DNA of 64,000 bases, taken from positions 1 to 64,000 of the forward strand of contig NZ_JBEOMB010000038.1 of assembly GCF_046000175.1 (NCBI RefSeq). The letters run 5' to 3'. Position 1 is the first letter of the stretch, and each line of letters begins with the position of its first letter. Origin of the DNA: Rhodoplanes sp046000175 (GTDB lineage Bacteria > Pseudomonadota > Alphaproteobacteria > Rhizobiales > Xanthobacteraceae). The position numbers and the translations under genes were made by a program. The notes beneath the pieces are model-generated. The model ran no database searches. It was not told the origin of the DNA and saw nothing but the letters and a program-made list of their open reading frames with translations. Below are positions 34,668 to 43,427 of this stretch, in pieces.

Positions 34668-35870
34668 TCACGCCCCGCGCCACACGCGCGAGAACAGCGG
34701 CGCGGCGCCGATGCGGTAGACGAGCTCGGCCGGGCTGTCGACGTCGAAAATCGCGAGGTCGCAGGACTTGCCGGTCTCCAGCGTGCCGATATCCGACGCG
34801 AGGCCGAGCGCGTGGGCGGCTTCGCGGGTGACGCCGGCGATCGCCTCGTCGACGGTGAGGCGGAACAGCGTCGCGCCCATGTTCATGATCAGGAGCAGCG
34901 ACGTGACAGGCGAGGTGCCGGGATTACAGTCGGTGGCGAGCGCCATGCGGGTGCCATGCTCGCGGAACGCCGCGATCGGCGGTTTCTGCGTCTCGCGCAG
35001 CACGTAGAAGGCGCCGGGCAGCAGCACCGCCACGGTGCCGGCCTTCGCCATCGCGGCGGCGCCCTCCGCATCCGTGTATTCGAGATGATCCGCCGACAGC
35101 GCGCCATGGTCGGCGGCGAGCTTGGCGCCGTGCAGGTTCGAGAGCTGGTCGGCGTGCAGCTTCATCGGCAGGCCGGCCGCCCTCGCGGCGGCGAACACGC
35201 GACGAGTCTGCTCCGGCGAGAAGGCGATGCCCTCGCAGAAGGCGTCCACGGCATCGGCGAGTTTTTCGCGCGCCAAGCTCGGGATCAGGGCGCAGACTCT
35301 CTCGACATAGGCGTCCTTGTCGGGCTCGCCCGGCGGTGTCGCGTGCGCGCCGAGATACGTGGTGACGACCCGCACGTCCGCCTCGGTGCCCAGCCGACGG
35401 GCGGCGCGCAGCATGCGGGTCTCTGTTTCGTCATCGAGCCCGTAGCCCGACTTGATCTCCACCGTTGTGACGCCCTCGGCGAGCAGGCGATCGAGCCGGG
35501 CGCGGGCGCTGGCGACGAGCGTGTCCTCGCTCGCCGCGCGCGTCGCCTTCACGGTCGAGGCGATGCCGCCGCCGGCGCGCGAGATCTCCTCGTAGGTGGC
35601 GCCGGCGAGCCGCATCTCGAACTCTTTCGCACGCGAGCCGCCGTAGACCAGATGAGTGTGGCAGTCGATCAGGCCGGGCGTGACCAGCCGCCCGTCGAGC
35701 CGGATCGTCTCGGCGGCGTCCGCGCCGGCCGGCAGATCCGCCTCGGCGCCGACATAGGCGATGCGGCCGTCCTTCGCGCCGATCGCGCCGCGCGCGATCA
35801 GCCCCAGCCCGGGCCGTTTTGGATCGAGCGTCGCGATCAGCGCGTCGCGCCACAGCCGGTCGAATCGCAT
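34668..35870 (-). CDS. hutI: Imidazolonepropionase (400 aa)
   Basis: HutI hydrolyses imidazolone-5-propionate to formiminoglutamate, the step after HutU. It is an amidohydrolase-fold metalloenzyme. The metal-binding HTH in LIDCHTHLVYGGSRAKEFEM, the downstream LHADQLSNL, the HLEYTD region, and the TDCNPGTSP motif are all in order. IKSGYGLDDETE is a family signature. The ATG at 35870 gives the usual length; a longer frame upstream crosses a palindromic repeat. It lies upstream of hutU on the same strand. No hut repressor (hutC) gene is adjacent. Confidence 0.95.
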   Translation of the reverse strand: MRFDRLWRDALIATLDPKRPGLGLIARGAIGAKDGRIAYVGAEADLPAGADAAETIRLDGRLVTPGLIDCHTHLVYGGSRAKEFEMRLAGATYEEISRAGGGIASTVKATRAASEDTLVASARARLDRLLAEGVTTVEIKSGYGLDDETETRMLRAARRLGTEADVRVVTTYLGAHATPPGEPDKDAYVERVCALIPSLAREKLADAVDAFCEGIAFSPEQTRRVFAAARAAGLPMKLHADQLSNLHGAKLAADHGALSADHLEYTDAEGAAAMAKAGTVAVLLPGAFYVLRETQKPPIAAFREHGTRMALATDCNPGTSPVTSLLLIMNMGATLFRLTVDEAIAGVTREAAHALGLASDIGTLETGKSCDLAIFDVDSPAELVYRIGAAPLFSRVWRGA

Positions 35871-36003
35871 CGAAGCCTCGTCGAGGTCGCGCAGGGCATC
35901 GCGCCCCTGCACCTCGTCCCATACAGAATCGCTGCGCACTCGGCTATGGTCCGGCGCGCGGCTCACCTTCGCGGGCTGCTTTCGGTCCAGAGCTCGGCGC
36001 CCG

Positions 36004-36131
36004 CTCTCCCTCTCCCCGCCAGCGGGGAGAGGGTCGGGGTGAGGGGGCGTCTCGTGGATACGGCAACGCCCCCTCACCCGGACTTCGCGCGACGGCGCGC
36101 GAAGTCCGACCTCTCCCCGTGCGGCGGGGAG
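36004..36131. repeat. CTCTCCCTCTCCCCGCC-type long palindromic repeat
   Basis: Outer arms are CTCTCCCTCTCCCCGCCAGC and CGTGCGGCGGGGAGAG, with inner arms GGGGTGAGGGGGCG and CGCCCCCTCACCC. The centre contains another palindrome (ACTTCGCGCG/CGCGCGAAGT). It is in the 332-bp gap between the divergent hutI and tyrA genes. Confidence 0.8.
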
Positions 36132-36202
36132 AGGCGACGGACGCCGATCGCGCGAGCCCCGCTCGGAGCGGCGTCGGACGTGACACCAAAGACGGCTCGG
36201 AC

Positions 36203-37165
36203 ATGACCCAACCCCTGTTCAATCGCATGGCGCTGATCGGCGTCGGGCTGATCGGCTCCTCCATCGCGCGGGCGGCGCGCGCCCAGGGGGTCGTGCGCAG
36301 CATCGTGGCGACGGCGCGCTCCGGCCCGACGCGGGCGCGCGTCGCCGAGCTCGGCATCGCCGACCGCGTGGTCGACACCAACGCCGCGGCCGTCGACGGC
36401 GCCGACCTCGTGATCCTCTGCATCCCGGTCGGCCAGTGCGGCGCCGTGGCGGCCGAGATCGCCCCGCGCCTCGCGCCCGGCGCCATCATCTCCGACGTCG
36501 GCTCGGTGAAGGCGGCCGTCGTCAAGGACGTCGCCCCGCATCTGCCGGGACATGTTCATTTCGTCCCGGCCCATCCGGTCGCCGGCACCGAGAACTCGGG
36601 GCCCGACGCGGGCTTTCCCGAGCTGTTCATCGACCGCTGGTGCATCCTCACGCCGCCCGAGGGCACGGATCCGGCCGCGACCGACAAGCTCGCCACCTTC
36701 TGGAGCGCCATCGGCGCCAATGTCGAGACGATGACGCCCGAGCACCACGACCTCGTGCTCGCCATCACCAGTCACCTGCCGCATCTGATCGCCTACACGA
36801 TCGTCGGCACGGCCGACGAGCTCGGCCAGGTGACGCGCTCCGAGGTCTTGAAGTTCTCGGCCGGCGGGTTTCGCGACTTCACCCGCATCGCGGCGTCCGA
36901 CCCGACCATGTGGCGCGACATCTTCCTCGCCAACCGCGACGCCGTGCTGGAGATGCTCGGCACCTTCGGCGAGGATCTGGCGACGCTCACCCGCGCCATC
37001 CGGCGCGGCGACGGCGACACGCTGTTCGATCTGTTCACCCGCACCCGCGCGATCCGCCGCGGCATCGTCCAGATCGGCCAGGACTCCGACGCGCCCGACT
37101 TCGGCCGCCCGCACCAGCGCAAGCTGCCGCCCCTGCCGCGCCCCTACATGGCGGACGGGGAGTAA
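36203..37165 (+). CDS. tyrA: Prephenate/arogenate dehydrogenase (320 aa)
   Basis: Oxidative decarboxylation of prephenate (or arogenate) on the tyrosine pathway with NAD(P)+. The Rossmann motif is GVGLIGSS (13-20), followed by the LVILCIPVGQCG turn and DVGSVKAAVV. The substrate site shows HPVAGTENSGPDAG and ITSHLPHLIAYT. There is no chorismate mutase or ACT domain, so it is a monofunctional enzyme; length fits the alphaproteobacterial cyclohexadienyl dehydrogenases. The choice between prephenate and arogenate is not settled here. The ATG at 36203 follows a short leader after the repeat at 36004. No other aromatic biosynthesis genes follow in the window. Confidence 0.9.
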   Translation: MTQPLFNRMALIGVGLIGSSIARAARAQGVVRSIVATARSGPTRARVAELGIADRVVDTNAAAVDGADLVILCIPVGQCGAVAAEIAPRLAPGAIISDVGSVKAAVVKDVAPHLPGHVHFVPAHPVAGTENSGPDAGFPELFIDRWCILTPPEGTDPAATDKLATFWSAIGANVETMTPEHHDLVLAITSHLPHLIAYTIVGTADELGQVTRSEVLKFSAGGFRDFTRIAASDPTMWRDIFLANRDAVLEMLGTFGEDLATLTRAIRRGDGDTLFDLFTRTRAIRRGIVQIGQDSDAPDFGRPHQRKLPPLPRPYMADGE

Positions 37166-37201
37166 CGCCGCCGTCGAGCGTCACGGCTCGCACTCCAGCC
37201 G

Positions 37202-40200
37202 TCACCATGCGTATCGGAGGCCGGCCGTGCCCGCGACGGTGTGGCTGTGGGCCGCGACCTCGCCGTCGACCTTCGCCATGAGTGCGACGCCGTTGGCGAA
37301 GCGCAGCTCGGCCCCGGCCGAGACCAAGGCGAGATCGCGCGCCGGCGTCGCGCCTTCGACCGTGAAGCCCGCGCCGGGAAGCGCCTGGAACGTCGCCGCG
37401 ACGGTCGGGTCGCTCGTCCGGTCGTGCGCCCAGGCGACCCGGCCGCGCAGCGCCAGCGCGGCGTCGGATCGGATCGCGACCACCTTCTCGAGCCGCGTGC
37501 CGATCTCGGTGCGCAGCGCCGTCGTGGTCCGGTCGTCGTAGGCGAGGCCGAAGCCGGCGCCGCTCGGGTCGCTTTCGCGGACGGCGGGCGTCGCGAAGGC
37601 CTGGGCCTGGAGGGCCGCATAGGGCGTGACGTCGGCGAGCGGTGCGGCGAGCCGCCAGCCGGCCTCGGCGCGGCCGCCGTAACTCTGTGCCTCGTATCGG
37701 GTCGTCAGGGCGGCGCCGAGTGCTCGCCGATCGGTGGTGATCCAGTGCTCGGCGAAGGCGAGCGACGCGGCCAGATAGGCCGGGCCGACCGTCGTCGTGC
37801 CGTAGACGCCGGCCTGGAAGGCGTCGCTGCTGCCGCTGCCGAGCCCTTGCGTCAGGTTCCAGCCGGTGCCGCCGCCGCCGAGCGCGAAGCCCAGCGTGGT
37901 GAACGGCGTCGCCCGCCAGTCGCCGCCCGCCGCGACGCCGGCGGCCCGCACCGAGACATCGTGGCTGCCGACCACGGCGTCGCCCGCGAGCCGGCCGGAG
38001 CCGCCATAAGCCGAGCCCCAGATGCTCCAGCGCGGCGCGGCCGACGCGGCGGACGGTGCCCGGACGGCCCTCTCCAGGGCGCCGGCGGCACCGGGCCGCG
38101 GCGCGTCGGCGGCGGCGTAGCCGAGCGCGGCGCCGCTCCCCCCGATCCCGCCCGGGATGGGCGTGGTGCGCCCGTCGACGAACGGGTCCGTCATCAGGCC
38201 CAGGAAGGCCGTCATCATCTGGAACGCGCCCTGCGGGGCGCCGGTCGCGGCCTCGCCCGAAAGCTGGGTCAGCGCATTGGCGAGCGGCTGGCCGGTGAGC
38301 CCGACCACCGAGACGAAACCGGGCGGCAGCGCGCCGCCCGCGTTGAAGTGGCGGCTGATCGCGCCGGCGACGGCCGCCGGGTTGCGCGGCAGGCCGGTGG
38401 CGCCGTCGAGCCCGAGCCTGAGATCGAGCGCCACGCTGTTCGGTGCCGAATAATCCAGCGACGCGATGAAACCGGCCGGAAGATTGCTGGTCGCCAGACC
38501 GTCGAACGTGCCGCTGCGGCTGCCGGCCGTGAGGATCGTGTACCGCTTGGTCACGTAGCTGCCGGCGGCGAAATAGGCCTGCACGGTGCCGGCCAGCGTC
38601 GCCGTGCCGGTGACGACCGCCTGCGACGCGGCGGTCGGGTCGATGGCGACCCGATAGACCGCGCCCGGCGTGAAGGCGAGATCGCCGGCGACCGTCATGG
38701 CCGTTCCGGGTGCGCCGGTGCCTGGCGCGAAGACGCCGCCGGCGTTCACGGAGACGCTGCCCGCGGTGCCGGTGCCGGCCAGCAGGCCGCCGGTGTTCAC
38801 CGTGGTGGCCGAGCCCGCGATGGCGCCGCCGGACCCGAGATAGAGGACACCGCCGTCGACCGTGGTGGCGCCCGTGTAGGTGCTGGCGCCCGTGAGCGTC
38901 TGGACGCCGCCCGCGATGGTCAGTCCGCCCGTGCCGGTGAGCGACCCGGCGAAGGTGGACGAGGCGTTCGACAGCGTCAGCGTCTTGGCGCCGAGCGCGA
39001 CCGTGCTGCCGGTGGCGCCGGCCAGCGTCTTGATGGTGGCGCCGGTCGTGGTGGCGGAGATGTCGAAGGTGGCGCCCGTCGCGATGTTCACGCCGCTCGA
39101 CGCCGCGATGCTGCCGCTCCCGGTGAGCGCCAGGGTGCCGCCGTTGATCAGCGTGCCGCCCGAGTAGGTGTTTACGGCGCCGAGCGCGAGCGTGCCGGCG
39201 CCGGTCTTGGTGACGCTGCCGGCGCCCGTGAGGCCGGACGCGAAGCTCACGATGTTGCCGTTGGTGTCGAAGATGCCGCCGTTGGTGCCGATCGCGGTGA
39301 GACGCGACGAGATGTCGGCCGTGGTGCCGGTCGCCCATTGCAGGCCGCCACCGTTCAGCGTGATCAGGCCGGTGCCGAAATTGTTGGCCGCGCTGAAGTT
39401 GATCAGGCCGCCCGTCACCAGGGTGCCGCCCGTGTAGGTGTTGGCGCCGATCAGCGTCAGGATGCCGGCGCCGGCCTTGGTCAGCATGCCGTTGTTGATG
39501 ATGGTGCCGGAGAGCGTCAGGTCGAAGCCGTTGGTGTCGATGACGCCGCCGAGCGCCAAGAGCGAGATCGTCTTCGCCGTGCTGAACGTCCCGGTGAGCT
39601 GCAGCGTGCCTCCGTTGAAATTGACGTATTGATCGAAGCCGAGCGTCGTCAGTGCCCCGTCGCTGCCGGCCGACACGGCACCGCCGGCGGCGACAATCAG
39701 ATTGGGGCCGATCCAGCCGGTGCCGAAATTGGTGTTGTCATTGAACGGCGTGCTCACGCTGCCGATGATGGTGTTGGTCGCCGCGTCGACGACGTAGGCG
39801 CCATTGGCGCTGGACACATAGATCCGCGAGCCGTCCGGAGTGATCGAGACGCCGATGGAGCTGTAGGGGGTCGTGACGGTCGTGACGACCGCATTGGTCG
39901 CCGCGTCGATGACATACAGCGTGTCGCCTTGGTCCGTCACGTAGACGCGGGTGCCGTCCGGGGACACGGCGATGGAACTGCCGGCAAAGCCGAGCGGAAT
40001 GGTGGTCAGCACGGCCCGGGTCGCTGCGTCGATCACCCAGACGGCCGGGTTGGGGCCGTTGATCCCGTTCGCGACGTAGATCTTGCTGCCGTCCGGCGAC
40101 ACGGTGACGGCGGTCGGGGTGACGCCCACGGCAACCGTGCCGACGACCGTCCTGCTCGTCGCATCGACGACCGACAAGGTGCCGTCATAGAAGTTCGTCA

Positions 40201-40795
40201 CATAGAGTGTGTTGCCGTCCGGCGAGACGGCGATTGCCAATGCGGAGGCGATCGGGATCGGGGACCCGACGACCTGGTTGGTGGCCGTGGAGATCACGGA
40301 AACCGAATTGCCGTTCAAGGCAGTGGCATAGACGTATCGGCCATCCGGGCTGATCGCGATCCCTTCCGGTTGAGAGCCCACCGCGACAGTCGTGGCGATC
40401 GTTCCTGCCGCCACGTCCAGGACCGTGACCGTGTCGCTCCCGGTGCTCACCACATAGGCGTAGCGGCCGTCCGGCGAGAACACGGCATTCCGCGGATAGT
40501 TTCCGACCGTGATCACCGAGCCGATGGTGGTGTTGGTCAGCGTCGAGAACGCGACCGCGGCGCCTGGGCTCGAGTTGATGCCCGTGAGCAGGCCGTAACT
40601 GTCGATGCCGGCGCCTGCCGGCGTCGCCAGCGCGAGGCAGCCCAGCGGCACCAGGACGATCGTCATCCGGCGGCGGGACCGGCGCCGCGGCCGCCGTGGG
40701 CCGGTCCGGACCGCCGCGATCCGCAGATCACGCGCCGCAATCGGACCGCCCAGGAGTCCGAACTCAGCGACGAAAGGCGCGATGCCGTTGCGCAA
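37202..40795 (-). CDS. Autotransporter with YVTN beta-propeller and PATR passenger (1197 aa)
   Basis: A large type V secreted protein. An extended N terminus with an Arg-rich n-region (RRPRRRSRRR) precedes a hydrophobic core and probable cleavage at PAGAG (about 62). Residues about 64-370 form a YVTN beta-propeller with at least six SPDG/TPDG repeats (VFSPDGRYAYVV, ISPDGRYVYATA, VSPDGTRVYVTD). Residues about 425-700 carry autotransporter-associated repeats (TKAGAGILTLIGANTYTGGT, KTGAGTLALGAVNTYSGGT). Residues about 923-1197 are the outer-membrane beta-barrel, ending LRYAW with the C-terminal aromatic residue. The start is TTG at 40795 with GGAGGA 7 nt upstream; ATG at 40666 would lose the n-region. 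A propeller in the passenger is uncommon. It is divergent from the AraC gene 217 bp away. Possible adhesin. Confidence 0.85.
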   Translation of the reverse strand: MRNGIAPFVAEFGLLGGPIAARDLRIAAVRTGPRRPRRRSRRRMTIVLVPLGCLALATPAGAGIDSYGLLTGINSSPGAAVAFSTLTNTTIGSVITVGNYPRNAVFSPDGRYAYVVSTGSDTVTVLDVAAGTIATTVAVGSQPEGIAISPDGRYVYATALNGNSVSVISTATNQVVGSPIPIASALAIAVSPDGNTLYVTNFYDGTLSVVDATSRTVVGTVAVGVTPTAVTVSPDGSKIYVANGINGPNPAVWVIDAATRAVLTTIPLGFAGSSIAVSPDGTRVYVTDQGDTLYVIDAATNAVVTTVTTPYSSIGVSITPDGSRIYVSSANGAYVVDAATNTIIGSVSTPFNDNTNFGTGWIGPNLIVAAGGAVSAGSDGALTTLGFDQYVNFNGGTLQLTGTFSTAKTISLLALGGVIDTNGFDLTLSGTIINNGMLTKAGAGILTLIGANTYTGGTLVTGGLINFSAANNFGTGLITLNGGGLQWATGTTADISSRLTAIGTNGGIFDTNGNIVSFASGLTGAGSVTKTGAGTLALGAVNTYSGGTLINGGTLALTGSGSIAASSGVNIATGATFDISATTTGATIKTLAGATGSTVALGAKTLTLSNASSTFAGSLTGTGGLTIAGGVQTLTGASTYTGATTVDGGVLYLGSGGAIAGSATTVNTGGLLAGTGTAGSVSVNAGGVFAPGTGAPGTAMTVAGDLAFTPGAVYRVAIDPTAASQAVVTGTATLAGTVQAYFAAGSYVTKRYTILTAGSRSGTFDGLATSNLPAGFIASLDYSAPNSVALDLRLGLDGATGLPRNPAAVAGAISRHFNAGGALPPGFVSVVGLTGQPLANALTQLSGEAATGAPQGAFQMMTAFLGLMTDPFVDGRTTPIPGGIGGSGAALGYAAADAPRPGAAGALERAVRAPSAASAAPRWSIWGSAYGGSGRLAGDAVVGSHDVSVRAAGVAAGGDWRATPFTTLGFALGGGGTGWNLTQGLGSGSSDAFQAGVYGTTTVGPAYLAASLAFAEHWITTDRRALGAALTTRYEAQSYGGRAEAGWRLAAPLADVTPYAALQAQAFATPAVRESDPSGAGFGLAYDDRTTTALRTEIGTRLEKVVAIRSDAALALRGRVAWAHDRTSDPTVAATFQALPGAGFTVEGATPARDLALVSAGAELRFANGVALMAKVDGEVAAHSHTVAGTAGLRYAW

Positions 40796-41012
40796 GCCGC
40801 AATCCTCCAGGCGTGTCCCGAGGAGCGAACGGTAGCGGACCGGCAGGGGCGCGATGTGCCCAGCGTCTCAGGGACGAATTCAAACGGCCGTTGTTGCCGG
40901 CGAGACACATAGGGTCCTCGGTCGGACATGATAAGCTGGCCGCTCGACCCATATCCGAGCGGCAGGTCCAGGCGGCGTCGGGCTCAGCGCGCCGCGACGC
41001 GCACGAGGTTCG

Positions 41013-42020
41013 ATGAGCGAGCGATCGACCAGCGATCCCGGCCGTGGCGCGTCCGCCCTGGAGGCGATGCGGGCGGCGACGGCGGACATCTGCAATGTCG
41101 CGCCCCTCGGCGCGCCGGACGCGTTCCAGGTCGCGTCCGTGACGGCGGCGATCGGCAACGGGCTTCTCGTCGAGAGCGTCTCGACGACGCTCGCATACGA
41201 TCGCACGCCTGCGCACATCGCCCGCGGCGGCATCGATCATTTTCAGATCACGTTGTGTCTGCAGGGCGGCATGCATTTCACGTCCGGCCGGCGCCAGGCG
41301 ACGCTCGGCCGCGGCGACGTGTGCCTGATCGACATGGCGCAGCCGAACCGGACGGTTCTGAGTGGGGACGGGGGCGCCGCGACCCGCCTCGTGTCGATCA
41401 TCGTCCCGCGCAGCGTGATGGCGCCTCGCCTGGCGCATCCGGATTCGGCGACGGCGTCGCTGCTGCCCGGCGGCGGTCGCGCCGCGCAGCTCCTGGGCAG
41501 CCAGCTGTCGGCTCTGCGGGACAGCCCGTCGCCGGAGAGCCGGGTGGCGGTCGAGGCGATGGCCGACATCGTCGCCGGGGCCGTCGGCAGCGCGGCCGAG
41601 GTGGACGGTGACGTCGAGCGGGCGGACCGTCGCCTGTTGCTGGCGATGATCAAGCGTCACATCGAAGCCAACCTGGAGATCGAGCCGCTCACTGCCGAGG
41701 ACCTGTGCCGCCGGTTTCAGATGTCCCGGGCCGGCCTCTACCGCCTGTTCGAGGCGGAGGGCGGGCTCGCGCGCTTTGTGCAGGAGCAGCGGCTCAACCT
41801 CGCCTTGCGGCGGCTCGCCGCGCCGGCGTCGCGGAACCGGCGACTGATCGATCTCGCGCTCGATCTCCGGTTCAGCGGCGACTCGACCTTCGTGCGCGCC
41901 TTTCGCCGCCGGTTCGGGCTGACGCCCGGAGAGTTCAGGGGGCTGGCCGAGGCGTGGCTGCGCGACACCGGAGTACAGCCCGGCCCCGGCGATGTGCTCC
42001 GCCACGTCGGCCGAAGCTGA
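41013..42020 (+). CDS. AraC-family transcriptional regulator (335 aa)
   Basis: An N-terminal effector/cupin-like region (about 40-195) resembles the AraC-binding-like domain seen in OxyR-unrelated AraC proteins; it contains DHFQITLCLQGGMHFTSGRR and GDVCLIDMAQPN. The C-terminal HTH_18 domain (about 220-325) contains LTAEDLCRRFQMSRAGLYRL and DLALDLRFSGDSTFVRAFRR, ending RRFGLTPGEFRG. The ATG at 41013 is preceded by CACGAGG. It is divergent from the autotransporter, so it is a candidate regulator of that gene. The two are the only pair between 37.2 and 42 kb. Confidence 0.88.
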   Translation: MSERSTSDPGRGASALEAMRAATADICNVAPLGAPDAFQVASVTAAIGNGLLVESVSTTLAYDRTPAHIARGGIDHFQITLCLQGGMHFTSGRRQATLGRGDVCLIDMAQPNRTVLSGDGGAATRLVSIIVPRSVMAPRLAHPDSATASLLPGGGRAAQLLGSQLSALRDSPSPESRVAVEAMADIVAGAVGSAAEVDGDVERADRRLLLAMIKRHIEANLEIEPLTAEDLCRRFQMSRAGLYRLFEAEGGLARFVQEQRLNLALRRLAAPASRNRRLIDLALDLRFSGDSTFVRAFRRRFGLTPGEFRGLAEAWLRDTGVQPGPGDVLRHVGRS

Positions 42021-42157
42021 GCGCCGTCCGTCGGGCGAGGGCACGCCAGGCCGGTCCGACTCTGGCGGCCGATCGAAAAAACCGCGGAAGCCGACCCGGA
42101 CTCGTGCTAGTTCGCCGGAGAACAGTCGGACGGACAGGCCGGCGCGGGAGAGACGAG

Positions 42158-43159
42158 ATGACATCTGGAGCCGCCGGGGCAGCCGCGCCGACCGACATCA
42201 CACCCGCGGCCACGACCGACCTCGAAACCCTCCGCCATACCGACTTCCAGGATCTGGGAAAGCGCATCGAGGGCAAGGTGCGGGACATCTATGTCCAGCC
42301 GGAGCGTCTGGTGCTGGTGACGACCGATCGCCACTCGTCGTTCGACCGCATCGTCGCGCACATCCCGGGCAAGGGCGAGGTGCTGAACCGCACCGCCGCC
42401 TTCTGGTGCGACGAGACGCGCGACATCGTGCCGAACCACGTGATCGCGCTACCCGATCCGAACGTCACGGTGGCGAAGCGCTGCACGCCGCTGAAGATCG
42501 AGATCGTGATGCGCGGCTATCTGACCGGCGTCACCTCGACGTCGATCTGGACGCATTATCAGGCCGGCCGGCGCGACTTCGGGTCTTTCACGTTGCCGGA
42601 CGGGATCGCTAAGAACGCGCGGCTGCCGCGACCCGTGTTCACGCCCTCCACCAAGGAGGACACCCACGACGAGACCATCACGCCGGCGCAGGTGCTGGAG
42701 CGCGGGCTCCTCTCGAAGGATCTGCTCGAGCAGGTCGAGGAGGTCGCCGAAAGGCTGTTCCGGCGCGGCCAGGAGACGGCGCTCGCCCGCGGCCTGATCC
42801 TGGTCGACACCAAATACGAGATGGGGCTCGACGCCGAGGGAAAGCTCACGCTGATCGACGAGATCCACACGCCCGACTCGTCGCGCTGGTGGATGGCCGA
42901 CACCTACGAGGCGCGCTTCGCCGCTGGCCAGGAGCCCGACTACTTCGACAAGGAATTTCTGAGGCGCTGGTTCGTCGACCACTGCGATCCTTACAAGGAC
43001 GCCGTGATCCCCGAGGCGCCGGCCGCGCTCGTCGCCGAGCTGTCGGCTCGTTATCAGCAGATTTTTTACCGGCTAACCGGCCAGACTCTGACGCCGCGCG
43101 AAAACGGGCGCACGCTCGCGGAGCGCATCGCCGACAATCTGGCGAGCTATCGGATCTGA
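42158..43159 (+). CDS. purC: Phosphoribosylaminoimidazole-succinocarboxamide synthase, long form (333 aa)
   Basis: SAICAR synthase joins CAIR and aspartate with ATP in purine synthesis. The ATP-binding N terminus reads GKRIEGKVRDIYVQPERLVL, followed by TTDRHSSFDRIVAHIPGKGE and the conserved KIEIVMRGYLTG. The C half has LILVDTKYEMGLD and IDEIHTPDSSRWW. At 333 residues it is longer than the usual bacterial PurC (about 240-260) and similar in length to the eukaryotic Ade1-type, with an extra C-terminal region from YFDKEFLRRWF onward. It is not beside other pur genes. A second PurC elsewhere in the genome would be expected if this is a paralogue. The ATG has GGGAGAGACGAG upstream. Confidence 0.9.
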   Translation: MTSGAAGAAAPTDITPAATTDLETLRHTDFQDLGKRIEGKVRDIYVQPERLVLVTTDRHSSFDRIVAHIPGKGEVLNRTAAFWCDETRDIVPNHVIALPDPNVTVAKRCTPLKIEIVMRGYLTGVTSTSIWTHYQAGRRDFGSFTLPDGIAKNARLPRPVFTPSTKEDTHDETITPAQVLERGLLSKDLLEQVEEVAERLFRRGQETALARGLILVDTKYEMGLDAEGKLTLIDEIHTPDSSRWWMADTYEARFAAGQEPDYFDKEFLRRWFVDHCDPYKDAVIPEAPAALVAELSARYQQIFYRLTGQTLTPRENGRTLAERIADNLASYRI

Positions 43160-43222
43160 TCCGCGGGGGGGCAAGCGGCAGCCGCGCGCGAGCTGATACG
43201 GCATCGAATTGGTCGGCTCTCG

Positions 43223-43325
43223 GTCATTCCGGGGCGCAGCGAAGCTGCGAACCCGGAATCCAGCGGCAAGCTCTTTGTCCTCGACTGGATTCCGGGTTCG
43301 GCGCTGCGCGCCGCCCCGGAATGAC
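43223..43325. repeat. Palindromic intergenic repeat, GTCATTCCGGG family
   Basis: GTCATTCCGGGGCGCAGCG opening, CTGGATTCCGGGTTCGGCGC in the right half, closing CCCCGGAATGAC. It is nearly identical in its right half to the 32523 copy. It lies between purC and the duplicated-domain gene. Confidence 0.85.
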
Positions 43326-43375
43326 ACCTAGAGACGAGGCGATGCCGTAGGACGCGGGCCGCCCTTTACGCTTCG

Positions 43376-43413
43376 TTAACCATGCCGGCTTAATTGTTTC
43401 TTTAGAAACAATT
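43376..43413 (+). promoter_or_regulatory. CtrA-like half site and perfect 22-bp palindrome
   Basis: TTAACCAT at 43376-43383 equals the CtrA half-site consensus of alphaproteobacteria. A perfect inverted repeat follows: AATTGTTTCT (43392-43401), two bases, then AGAAACAATT (43404-43413). The stretch is A+T-rich in a high-GC window. The palindrome ends 14 bp before the ATG at 43428, so it could be an operator or a 5' UTR hairpin. Both assignments are inferred from sequence alone. Confidence 0.5.
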
Positions 43414-43427
43414 CTGCCGAGGCTCCC

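Noticed and set aside
32807..35870. Complete hut operon
   Set aside because: Only hutI and hutU are present. No histidine ammonia-lyase, formiminoglutamate hydrolase or HutC repressor gene is found within the window.
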